Position numbers and translations under genes: made by a program. A stretch of DNA of 8,713 bases from an uncultured Collinsella sp. (GTDB lineage Bacteria > Actinomycetota > Coriobacteriia > Coriobacteriales > Coriobacteriaceae): NCBI GenBank assembly GCA_902496645.1, contig CABVBR010000086.1:1-8713 (forward strand), read 5' to 3'. The notes under the pieces were generated by a model. The model made no database searches and was not told the DNA's origin. It was given only the letters and a program-made list of their open reading frames with translations. Positions 1 to 5,856 of this stretch are shown here, one piece after another. Position 1 is the first letter of the stretch. The number at the start of each line of letters is the position of its first letter.

Positions 1-323
1 ACCTTCTCGTCCATCTTGCAATTCTCGACGGTCAGGATTGCGGTCATGACCTTGGTGATCGAGGCAATCTTGACCTGCTCATCGGCGCCGCGCCCATAGT
101 AGACGGTGCCGTCTTTGCCCATGACGAGGGCATTGGTCGCATCGATATCGGGCAGGTTTTCGGCCGTGATGCCGCGCGCATCGGCGGTTTTGCCGCAAAC
201 ATTGTCGGTCGTGAGCACTTGGGCGCCGGCGACGGTGGGCACGCCAGCGGCAAGGGCGATAGCGCAGACAAAGCTGGCGGCAAGCTGGGCTGAGCGCTTT
301 GCAAAAGGGGTGAGGGACTTCAC
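1..323 (-). CDS. D-alanyl-D-alanine carboxypeptidase (peptidase S11, penicillin-binding), N-terminal part
   Basis: Secreted serine D,D-carboxypeptidase that would remove the terminal D-Ala from peptidoglycan pentapeptides outside the membrane. The gene runs off the left edge; 107 codons are visible. I chose the GTG at 323-321 because no ATG, TTG or other GTG lies in frame just upstream and it puts a classic signal peptide at the N-terminus: basic residues (K2, K9, R10), a hydrophobic core around 14-28, and a VAGA-type cleavage region near 31-34. The catalytic SxxK motif is visible as S88-I-T-K91 in the context ASITKVMTA, typical of the DacA/DacF family; the preceding stretch (LVMGKDGTVYYGRGADEQ, 66-83) matches the strand and turn that lead into this motif. 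The SxN and KTG motifs should lie beyond the window. It is divergent from the VanR/VanS-like pair. The Shine-Dalgarno is weak, so the start is less certain than the family. Confidence 0.85.
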   Translation of the reverse strand, partial: MKSLTPFAKRSAQLAASFVCAIALAAGVPTVAGAQVLTTDNVCGKTADARGITAENLPDIDATNALVMGKDGTVYYGRGADEQVKIASITKVMTAILTVENCKMDEK

Positions 324-362
324 GGATTTCGCTTTCGACGGGATGGTCTCTTCTGGAACTAG

Positions 363-368
363 AGTATA
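363..368 (-). promoter_or_regulatory. Putative -10 box for the D,D-carboxypeptidase gene
   Basis: Read on the minus strand this is TATACT, five of six matches to TATAAT, about 40 bases upstream of the GTG start. No convincing -35 hexamer lies 16-18 bases further upstream, which would fit a promoter that needs an activator such as the neighbouring response regulator. That link is inference. Confidence 0.4.
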
Positions 369-439
369 TCGTTTGCCGGCGTCGGCGATCATCGCGTGCG
401 TGCGTGGCCCACATCCGCTCCCGAACGGGCACAAGGGCG

Positions 440-455
440 CTTAAGGCCGACTTAA
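440..455 (+). promoter_or_regulatory. Direct repeat CTTAA-N6-CTTAA, candidate response-regulator binding site
   Basis: CTTAA occurs at 440-444 and again at 451-455, an exact 11-bp period. Tandem half-sites spaced one helical turn apart are the usual binding mode of OmpR/PhoB-family regulators, and this repeat lies 66 bp upstream of a gene for such a regulator, in the gap shared with the divergent carboxypeptidase gene. Direct sequence observation; the function is inferred. Confidence 0.4.
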
Positions 456-494
456 TCACCCACGCTTGTTGTGTGTGGCGTGCGTCGCCTCGGG

Positions 495-500
495 CATAAT
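495..500 (+). promoter_or_regulatory. Putative -10 box for the VanR-like regulator gene
   Basis: CATAAT matches the -10 consensus at five of six positions, 20 bases ahead of the ATG. Transcription starting about seven bases downstream would give a very short leader that still contains the AGGAG ribosome site at 511-515. No good -35 is visible; the 11-bp direct repeat upstream could substitute for it by recruiting an activator. Confidence 0.35.
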
Positions 501-520
501 GGAGCGCGAGAGGAGCACGC

Positions 521-1216
521 ATGAACGAGCGCATACTGGTAGTTGATGACGAGAAGGCCATCGCCGACCTGGTTGGCATCTACCTTACAAAGGAGGGCTT
601 TGACGTCCAGATCGCCTACAGCGGGGCCGATGCGGCCAAGGCAATTCTGGAGCAAGAGTTTGACCTGGCGCTGCTCGATGTCATGCTGCCCGATATCGAC
701 GGCTTTGAGCTGCTGCGTACCATCCGTGCCAGCCATACTTATCCCGTAATTATGTTGACGGCACGCGATGCCCAGCAGGATAAGATCGAAGGCCTTTCTC
801 TTGGCGCGGACGATTACGTGGTCAAGCCGTTCCGCCCGCTGGAGCTCATCGCGCGCGTTCATGCTCAGTTGCGTCGCTACACCAGCTACGGCAGCCGCGC
901 GCAGGCGACCGAGTCGCCGACCCTCCAGCTCGACGGCCTCGAGATCAACCGTGACGCTCGTTCCGTGACGGTGGACGGTGCGCCGGTGCGCCTCACGCCC
1001 ATCGAGTATTCCATCTTGCTGTATCTGGCCGAGCATCGCGGCAGCGTGGTGCCCGTGGAGGACCTGTTCCGCGCGGTGTGGAACGAGGACTTTATGCCCG
1101 GCTCCAACAATACGGTGATGGTACACATTCGTCACCTGCGCGAAAAGATCGGTGACGACGCTCAGAAGCCGCGTTTTATTAAAAACGTTTGGGGCGTCGG
1201 CTATATCATCGAATAA
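521..1216 (+). CDS. OmpR/PhoB-family response regulator, VanR-like
   Basis: Cytoplasmic DNA-binding response regulator of 231 residues, the normal length for the family. The receiver domain (about 3-118) has the acidic pair D9-D10, the phospho-acceptor D53 in LLDVMLPD, T80 in IMLTARD and K102 in VVKPF, so all phosphorylation residues are intact. The C-terminal winged-helix domain (about 133-231) includes RLTPIEYSILLYLAEH, an NTVMVHIRHLREKIG recognition region and the closing VWGVGYII. The start is supported by AGGAG at 511-515, five bases before the ATG. It sits 25 bases ahead of the histidine kinase gene, so the two are very likely co-transcribed. The VanR label rests mainly on the partner kinase, whose core is VanS-like; as a stand-alone protein it could only be called OmpR family. 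Confidence 0.93.
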   Translation: MNERILVVDDEKAIADLVGIYLTKEGFDVQIAYSGADAAKAILEQEFDLALLDVMLPDIDGFELLRTIRASHTYPVIMLTARDAQQDKIEGLSLGADDYVVKPFRPLELIARVHAQLRRYTSYGSRAQATESPTLQLDGLEINRDARSVTVDGAPVRLTPIEYSILLYLAEHRGSVVPVEDLFRAVWNEDFMPGSNNTVMVHIRHLREKIGDDAQKPRFIKNVWGVGYIIE

Positions 1217-1228
1217 CGCCTTTGTTTG

Positions 1229-1234
1229 CGAGGA
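1229..1234 (+). promoter_or_regulatory. Ribosome binding site that sets the VanS-like kinase start at 1242
   Basis: GCGAGGA lies seven bases before the ATG at 1242 but only one base before the ATG at 1236. The spacing therefore favours 1242. Longer in-frame versions reaching back to 1152 overlap the regulator gene and have no comparable site. Confidence 0.6.
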
Positions 1235-1241
1235 CATGGAC

Positions 1242-2480
1242 ATGACAAAAGACGATAAGCAGGTGTTCGAGGTGCCCGATCGACTCTTTGAATACGTGAG
1301 GGCGGTCGTCGATAATCGCGCGCTTGCGACGGTGCTGCTCTTTTTGCTGAGTCTGCTGCTGATCGGCACTGATAACATCGCCGGTATCTTAGCGGTGCTA
1401 CTCATCGGCTTCTTGTTGATCGATCGCTTTGAAATCGTGTGTCGTTGCGTGGTGATCGGCGGTGCCGCGTGGGTCATGACGCTGGCGATCGGCGCCATGG
1501 CACTCGGTGGCATTGAGGGACCGGTGCTGTTCGATGCCGGCTTTGTATTCAACATGCTTGGCTTTGTCTTGGCGCTCGCCGTGTGCGTCCTGTTCTTTTG
1601 CGGCCGCGCTCTGTACTACCAGGGCTATGAGCAGGGTGAGCAGCATTCCGACCGCGTGCTTGCCGCCCGTATTCAGGACCGTCTGATCGATCATCCCGAC
1701 GCGTGGGACAACATCGACGGCGACTTCCTGGAGGTCGAGGGTGTGCTCAACCGTGTGCGCGACCGCGAGCACAAAGTCCAGCAAGCCCTGCGTGACGAGT
1801 CACACCGCAAGGACGATTTGGTCACATACTTGGCGCATGACCTGCGCACGCCGCTTGCCAGCGTGGTGGGCTACCTCTCGCTGTTGCAGGAGGCACCCGA
1901 CCTGCCGGTTGAGCAGCGCGCGCACTTTACGGGCGTGGCGCTCGACAAGGCGCACCGACTCGACGCGCTTATTGAGGAGTTCTTTGATATCACGCGCTTC
2001 GACTTCCACGATATTGTGCTCACGCGCGGCTACGTCGACCTGGGATTGCTGCTGGCGCAGGTGGCCGATGAGTTCTATCCCATTCTCAACGAGCAGCACA
2101 AAGATGTCCAAGTTGATGTGCGTGAGGACTTGACGGTGCTCGTGGATGGCGACAAGATGGCTCGCGTGTTCAACAACATCATGAAAAACGCCATCGCCTA
2201 TAGCTACGAAGGATCGACCATCACGATTGAGGCTGGGCGCCAAGATGACGGTGGCGTGCGAATTCGCTTTATCAATCAGGGTGATCCGATTCCGGCGGCT
2301 AAGCTCAAGGTGATCTTTGAGAAGTTCTATCGCCTGGACGCGGCACGTGCGACCAATCGCGGTGGCGCCGGCCTGGGTCTTGCCATCGCCAAGGAGATTG
2401 TCGCGGCACACGGCGGCACCATTGCGTGCGAATCGACGCCCGAACACACGGTGTTTACCATTGCACTGCCCGCTGCATAA
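1242..2480 (+). CDS. Sensor histidine kinase, VanS-like catalytic core, four short membrane segments
   Basis: Membrane sensor kinase of 412 residues, partner of the regulator just upstream. The N-terminal third holds four hydrophobic segments (about 27-42, 46-60, 69-88 and 101-120) joined by very short loops, so there is no sizeable extracellular sensor domain. A linker (121-188) leads to the dimerisation and phosphotransfer domain with phospho-acceptor H199 in AHDLRTPLASVVGYLSLL, which strongly resembles VanS-type kinases. The ATPase domain shows the N box (NNIMKNAIAYSYEG, N316 in KN), an F box (FEKFYRLD) and G2 box GGAGLGL at 374-380. The G1 box reads NQG rather than the common DxG; as I recall, VanS proteins also carry Asn here, so I treat it as a family trait. 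The signal sensed is unknown; membrane or cell-wall stress is the natural guess. Confidence 0.92.
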   Translation: MTKDDKQVFEVPDRLFEYVRAVVDNRALATVLLFLLSLLLIGTDNIAGILAVLLIGFLLIDRFEIVCRCVVIGGAAWVMTLAIGAMALGGIEGPVLFDAGFVFNMLGFVLALAVCVLFFCGRALYYQGYEQGEQHSDRVLAARIQDRLIDHPDAWDNIDGDFLEVEGVLNRVRDREHKVQQALRDESHRKDDLVTYLAHDLRTPLASVVGYLSLLQEAPDLPVEQRAHFTGVALDKAHRLDALIEEFFDITRFDFHDIVLTRGYVDLGLLLAQVADEFYPILNEQHKDVQVDVREDLTVLVDGDKMARVFNNIMKNAIAYSYEGSTITIEAGRQDDGGVRIRFINQGDPIPAAKLKVIFEKFYRLDAARATNRGGAGLGLAIAKEIVAAHGGTIACESTPEHTVFTIALPAA

Positions 2481-2501
2481 CCAGCGTGCCCTTACAAACA
2501 C

Positions 2502-2528
2502 TTGACAATGCGCTCACGTGCGTATGAG
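2502..2528 (+). promoter_or_regulatory. Candidate promoter upstream of pstB
   Basis: A perfect TTGACA lies at 2502-2507. The best -10 candidate, TATGAG at 2523-2528 (four of six), follows after 15 bases, slightly short of the optimum. Upstream, CTTACA (2491) and CTTGACA (2501) form a loose 10-bp direct repeat overlapping the -35, a layout seen at promoters controlled by OmpR/PhoB-type regulators. The promoter would separate pstB from the kinase gene 103 bases upstream. Confidence 0.4.
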
Positions 2529-2541
2529 CCGCGATTTCTAC

Positions 2542-2570
2542 TATCGATACTGCTGAATTGATATCGATAT
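2542..2570 (+). repeat. Two TATCGATA palindromes exactly 20 bp apart in the pstB leader
   Basis: TATCGATA occurs at 2542-2549 and at 2562-2569; the second is embedded in a 10-bp perfect palindrome (2561-2570) that directly touches the GGAGG ribosome site. Centre-to-centre spacing is 20 bp, about two helical turns, so dimers bound to both would sit on the same face of the DNA. This looks like an operator pair, but no regulator is assigned. Confidence 0.4.
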
Positions 2571-2575
2571 GGAGG
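2571..2575 (+). promoter_or_regulatory. Ribosome binding site that sets the pstB start at 2584
   Basis: GGAGG, eight bases ahead of the ATG at 2584. An in-frame ATG at 2569-2571 overlaps this site and cannot use it, so the five-residue longer version is unlikely. Confidence 0.7.
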
Positions 2576-2583
2576 TATGCGGT

Positions 2584-3459
2584 ATGACGGCTGCTGCGGC
2601 GATGGAGCCTACGGAGCTTGAGGAACTCATGGAGGCGCAGGCCGAGGCCGCGCACGAGCGCGAAGTTGGGGATGCGACTCGCCCCACGGCGCAGGACCTT
2701 GCCGCCTCGCCGACGCGCATCGATGTTGAGGGCCTTGACCTGTTTTACGGCGACCATCATGCGCTCAAGGATGTGAACATCAAGATTCGCGACAAGCAGA
2801 TTACCTCGTTTATCGGTCCTTCGGGCTGCGGCAAGTCGACGTTGCTGCGTTGCTTTAACCGCATGAACGACGGCATCAAGGACTGCCGCATCGAGGGCAA
2901 GATCGCGCTCGACGGCCAAGATATCCTGGGCGATTACGATATCTGCCGTCTGCGCCAGCGCGTGGGCATGGTGTTCCAGCGCCCCAATCCGTTTCCCATG
3001 AGCATCTACGACAACGTTGCCTATGGCCCTCGCGGCATGGGCGTGCGCGACCGCGCCATGCTCGAAGAGCTGGTTGAGGACTCCCTGCGCCGTGCTGCCC
3101 TGTGGGATGAGGTCAAAGACAAGCTCAAGGAATCGGGCTTGGGTCTTTCGGGTGGCCAGCAGCAGCGTCTGTGCATCGCCCGTGCGCTGGCCGTGCAGCC
3201 CGACATTCTGCTGATGGATGAGCCGACCTCGGCGCTCGACCCCGTATCGACGCTGGTGGTGGAGCAGCTGGCCTGCGAGCTCAAGGAGACCTGCACGCTG
3301 GTGGTCGTTACGCACAACATGCAGCAGGCTGCGCGCATCTCCGACTCGGTCGCGTTCTTTTTGCTGGGCGAGCTGGTGGAACATGCGCCCACCGCTCAGC
3401 TCTTCAAAAACCCGACCGATCCGCGCACGGCGGATTATTTGACGGGCCGTTTTGGCTGA
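2584..3459 (+). CDS. pstB: Phosphate ABC transporter ATP-binding protein PstB
   Basis: Cytoplasmic ATPase subunit that powers the PstSCAB high-affinity phosphate importer. The 291 residues contain all ABC motifs: Walker A GPSGCGKST (78-86) followed by the PstB-typical LLRCFNRMND, Q loop in MVFQRPNPFPMSIYDNVAYG, signature LSGGQQQ (188-194), Walker B LLMDEP with catalytic E213, and switch histidine H244. The FNRMND and RPNPFPMSI stretches are specific enough to separate PstB from other ABC ATPases. The conserved domain begins near residue 43; the first ~42 residues are an Ala/Glu-rich acidic extension longer than in typical ~250-residue PstB proteins. No pstS, pstC, pstA or phoU is present here. 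The gene is followed by a PhoB/PhoR-type pair, consistent with phosphate sensing. Confidence 0.95.
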   Translation: MTAAAAMEPTELEELMEAQAEAAHEREVGDATRPTAQDLAASPTRIDVEGLDLFYGDHHALKDVNIKIRDKQITSFIGPSGCGKSTLLRCFNRMNDGIKDCRIEGKIALDGQDILGDYDICRLRQRVGMVFQRPNPFPMSIYDNVAYGPRGMGVRDRAMLEELVEDSLRRAALWDEVKDKLKESGLGLSGGQQQRLCIARALAVQPDILLMDEPTSALDPVSTLVVEQLACELKETCTLVVVTHNMQQAARISDSVAFFLLGELVEHAPTAQLFKNPTDPRTADYLTGRFG

Positions 3460-3487
3460 TACTATCTAGTGCAAGCGCCTTTAGGGT

Positions 3488-3493
3488 TAAGAT
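3488..3493 (+). promoter_or_regulatory. Possible -10 box ahead of the PhoB-like regulator gene
   Basis: TAAGAT (four of six) lies 30 bases before the start codon in the 64-base gap after pstB. There is no clear -35, and transcription could equally read through from pstB. Low confidence. Confidence 0.25.
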
Positions 3494-3510
3494 GCGGTCA
3501 TGCCGGCCGC

Positions 3511-3517
3511 AAAGGGG
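3511..3517 (+). promoter_or_regulatory. Ribosome binding site that sets the PhoB-like regulator start at 3524
   Basis: AAAGGGG lies six bases before the ATG at 3524. An in-frame ATG at 3500 lies upstream of this site and would add eight residues before the conserved IYYVEDDDN receiver start, so 3524 is preferred. Confidence 0.7.
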
Positions 3518-3523
3518 TTCAAC

Positions 3524-4252
3524 ATGATTTATTACGTCGAGGACGATGACAACATCAGGGATCTGACGGTCTATGCGCTGCGCAAGCAGGGGATTGAGGC
3601 CGAGGGCTTTTCGTGTGATGGCGAGTTTAAGGCTGCCGTGGCGCGACGGGTGCCCGATGCCGTGCTGCTCGACATCATGCTGCCCGATACCGACGGCTTG
3701 GCGATTATGCGTCGCCTGCGCGCCGATCGCCTGACGGCGACGGTGCCCATCATGATGCTCACCGCCAAGGACACCGAGCTCGACAAGGTCATGGCGCTCG
3801 ATGGCGGTGCCGACGATTACCTGACCAAGCCGTTTTCGCTCATGGAGCTCGCCAGCCGCTGTCGTGCGCTGCTGCGCCGCGGCGGCATGGTCAAGCAGGC
3901 GAGCGATGTGCTCAGCGTGGGCGATATCGTGCTTTCGCCCAGTCACCGCGAGGTGACCGTTGCCGGCGAGCCGCTCAAGCTCACCCTGCGCGAGTTCGAT
4001 TTGCTCGAGTACCTTATGCGCAAGCCCGGCGTGGTCTTTACCCGCGAGTCGCTGCTGCAGAGCGTGTGGGGCTGGGACTTCGACGGCGGTTCGCGCACCG
4101 TCGACGTGCACGTGCAGACGCTCCGCCAAAAGCTCGGCGAGCATGCGAGCGCCATCGAGACCGTGCGCGGTGTGGGCTATCGCCTGGCCGAGCCTTCTGC
4201 TGGTGACGATGTCGAAGAAGCCGGTAGCGCGGCTAGCGCATCGGAGGAGTAG
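3524..4252 (+). CDS. OmpR/PhoB-family response regulator (PhoB/PhoP-like)
   Basis: Cytoplasmic response regulator of 242 residues. The receiver domain (1-115) has the acidic cluster E6-D9, phospho-acceptor D50 in LLDIMLPD, T80 in MMLTAKD and K102 in LTKPF. The winged-helix domain (about 127-222) contains LKLTLREFDLLEYLMRKPG, the SVWGWDFDGGSRTVDVHVQTLRQKLG recognition region in pieces, and a TVRGVGYRL end. Beyond it lies a ~20-residue tail rich in Asp, Glu, Ser and Ala that most family members lack. The start at 3524 is chosen on its ribosome site and because it puts the receiver fold at residue 2. The gene follows pstB by 64 bases and its stop is three bases before the kinase start. PhoB-like function is inferred from context; other OmpR-family roles remain possible. 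Confidence 0.93.
   Translation: MIYYVEDDDNIRDLTVYALRKQGIEAEGFSCDGEFKAAVARRVPDAVLLDIMLPDTDGLAIMRRLRADRLTATVPIMMLTAKDTELDKVMALDGGADDYLTKPFSLMELASRCRALLRRGGMVKQASDVLSVGDIVLSPSHREVTVAGEPLKLTLREFDLLEYLMRKPGVVFTRESLLQSVWGWDFDGGSRTVDVHVQTLRQKLGEHASAIETVRGVGYRLAEPSAGDDVEEAGSAASASEE
4243..4249 (+). promoter_or_regulatory. Ribosome binding site inside the regulator gene for the downstream kinase
   Basis: GGAGGAG overlaps the last codons of the regulator gene, six bases before the GTG start at 4256. This arrangement supports translational coupling of the pair and the choice of GTG as the start. Confidence 0.7.
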
Positions 4253-4255
4253 CTC

Positions 4256-5680
4256 GTGGTCTTCGCCCCCCAGGGAAAACGCACCCTATCGCATCGCGTG
4301 TTTGCGACGATTTTTGTCTGTGCAATGGCGGTTATCGTGGCATTTACGGTGCTGGGTGCGTTCTTTGTGCAAAACACCTTGGCGGATGCCACGAGTGCCA
4401 ATCTGGCGCAGGAAACCGAGCTCATTGCCGCCGCGCTTGACGAGCAGCAGGAGCCCATTGCATTCTTGCGCAGCCTCGATCGCGAGGACTTGCGTATCAC
4501 GCTGATTAACAAAGACGGGTCGGTTGCCTACGACAACGAGGCATCGCCTTCCACGCTGCCCAATCACGGCGATCGCCCTGAGGTCGCCGAGGCTTTCGAG
4601 AGCGGCTCGGGTTCTGCGGAGCGCGCAAGCTCAACGCTCGACGAGATCATGTTGTATCGCGCCGTTCGGCTCGATAACGGCCAGGTTGTCCGCTTGGCAC
4701 AAGCTCAGCCCGGTGTAGCGGCGATTTTGCTCTCGCTCGTGGCGCCGATGCTGCTTATCGCGGCAGCCGGCGCGGTACTCTCGTTTTTCCTGGCACGCCG
4801 CGAGTCCCGTGCCATTATTGCGCCGTTGCAAGAGGTTGATCTGGACCATCCACGCCGCAGCTACGAGCATGCTTATGCCGAGATGGTTCCCATGCTCGAG
4901 CGCATTGAGTCGCAACGCCAAGAGCTCAAGCGCCAGATGGCGGTGCTGGCGGACAACGACCGTATGCGCCGCGAGTTCACGGCCAATATCACCCATGAGC
5001 TCAAGACCCCGCTTACGGCAATCTCAGGCTATGCTGAGCTCATTGCGAACGGCATGGTCGAGGGTGAGGACGATCTGCGCACCTTTGGCGGCCGCATCTA
5101 CCGTGAGGCAGGCCGGTTGGCGGCGCTCGTCAACGATATCCTCACGCTTTCGAACTTGGATGAGGCCGAGCGTGCGAGCGATGGCGAGGCGGTGCCCATT
5201 GGCTCAACGGAGCCCATTGAGCTTTCGCGTGCTATCTACGCGGTCGAGCAGCGTCTTGAGCAGGTCGCTCGCCAGGCAAATGTGACGATAGGCCATGAGA
5301 CCAAGCCTGTGGTCGTCGAAGGCGTATCGCGTCTGATCGATGAGCTCATCTATAACCTGGCGAGCAACGCCATTCGCTACAACCGGCCCGGCGGTACGGT
5401 GACGTTGCGGTGCGGAACCAACGACGACGGGCGCCCGTATCTGTCGGTTGCCGATACTGGCATTGGCATTGCGCCCGAGGAGCAGGGCAAGGTATTCGAG
5501 CGTTTCTATCGCGTTGACAAGAGCCGTTCTAAAGCGCGCGGTGGAACGGGTCTGGGTCTGGCCATCGTCAAGCATGCCGCCCTGTATCATCACGCCTCGC
5601 TCGATCTGTCAAGCGAGTTGGGGGTGGGGACCACCATCACGGTGACGTTTCCCGTGCAACAGGACGAGCAGTTCGTGTAG
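4256..5680 (+). CDS. Sensor histidine kinase, PhoR-like
   Basis: Membrane sensor kinase of 474 residues, starting at GTG 4256 three bases after the regulator's stop. It has two membrane segments (about 15-38 and 154-176) enclosing an extracytoplasmic sensor of about 115 residues; the latter includes a GDRPEVAEAFESGSG stretch and a following SSTLDEIMLYRAVRL, which I recall from PhoR/PnpS-type sensors. After a linker comes the phosphotransfer domain with H247 in ITHELKTPLTAISGYAELI, then the ATPase domain with N box N371 (LASNAIRYN), G1 box D400-T-G-I-G-I, F box FERFYRVDKSRS and G2 box GGTGLGL (429-435). All catalytic boxes are intact. Next to a PhoB-like regulator and pstB, phosphate-linked sensing is the most likely role. 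Confidence 0.93.
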   Translation: MVFAPQGKRTLSHRVFATIFVCAMAVIVAFTVLGAFFVQNTLADATSANLAQETELIAAALDEQQEPIAFLRSLDREDLRITLINKDGSVAYDNEASPSTLPNHGDRPEVAEAFESGSGSAERASSTLDEIMLYRAVRLDNGQVVRLAQAQPGVAAILLSLVAPMLLIAAAGAVLSFFLARRESRAIIAPLQEVDLDHPRRSYEHAYAEMVPMLERIESQRQELKRQMAVLADNDRMRREFTANITHELKTPLTAISGYAELIANGMVEGEDDLRTFGGRIYREAGRLAALVNDILTLSNLDEAERASDGEAVPIGSTEPIELSRAIYAVEQRLEQVARQANVTIGHETKPVVVEGVSRLIDELIYNLASNAIRYNRPGGTVTLRCGTNDDGRPYLSVADTGIGIAPEEQGKVFERFYRVDKSRSKARGGTGLGLAIVKHAALYHHASLDLSSELGVGTTITVTFPVQQDEQFV

Positions 5681-5704
5681 CGGTTCTGCAAACATGTGAA
5701 TTTC

Positions 5705-5733
5705 ACGCCGCATCGGGGCTGCCGGTGCGGCGT
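5705..5733 (+). terminator. Hairpin after the PhoR-like kinase gene, probable terminator
   Basis: ACGCCGCA (5705-5712) pairs with TGCGGCGT (5726-5733); the stem can extend inward by four more pairs (one a G-T wobble) to leave a five-base loop. It starts 25 bases after the kinase stop codon. The following bases are TAATGTT rather than a clean T-tract, so termination efficiency is uncertain, but strong GC stems of this kind at gene ends are common in high-GC Gram-positives. Confidence 0.55.
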
Positions 5734-5734
5734 T

Positions 5735-5750
5735 AATGTTGCGCAACAAT
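5735..5750. promoter_or_regulatory. 16-bp near-perfect palindrome, candidate operator of the tyrosine kinase operon
   Basis: TGTTGCGCAACA (5737-5748) is a perfect 12-bp palindrome; extended to 5735-5750 it keeps symmetry at all but one pair. It lies about 107 bases upstream of the CpsC-like start and directly after the hairpin. The compact two-fold symmetry suggests a dimeric repressor site. The regulator is unknown. Confidence 0.4.
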
Positions 5751-5779
5751 GGTGTAAGCGCTGTATCTTATGTATAGAG

Positions 5780-5809
5780 TTCGGACATGGCAAAAAGATG
5801 CGATATCAT
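5780..5809 (+). promoter_or_regulatory. Candidate promoter of the tyrosine kinase operon
   Basis: TATCAT at 5804-5809 matches the -10 consensus at five of six positions; a poor -35 (TTCGGA, 5780-5785) lies 18 bases upstream. Transcription would start near 5816 and give a leader of about 40 bases. Other AT-rich hexamers (TATCTT at 5764, TATAGA at 5773) are alternatives. Confidence 0.3.
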
Positions 5810-5856
5810 ACGAGCAGTTTTGTCGATATGAACTAGGGAAATGAAAGGCAAGCTGC

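Noticed and set aside
79..579. Alternative minus-strand frames over the carboxypeptidase N-terminus
   Set aside because: The frame starting with GTG at 323 gives a proper signal peptide and the SITK catalytic motif; the other frames give Arg- or Pro-rich sequence without motifs.
452..1555. A 367-codon minus-strand open frame opposite the VanR-like gene and the start of the kinase gene
   Set aside because: No recognisable domain and fully antisense to two clear genes; explained by codon bias.
2471..2486. Small hairpin CGCTG-CATAAC-CAGCG over the stop codon of the VanS-like kinase
   Set aside because: Only five base pairs and no T-tract; too weak to call a terminator.
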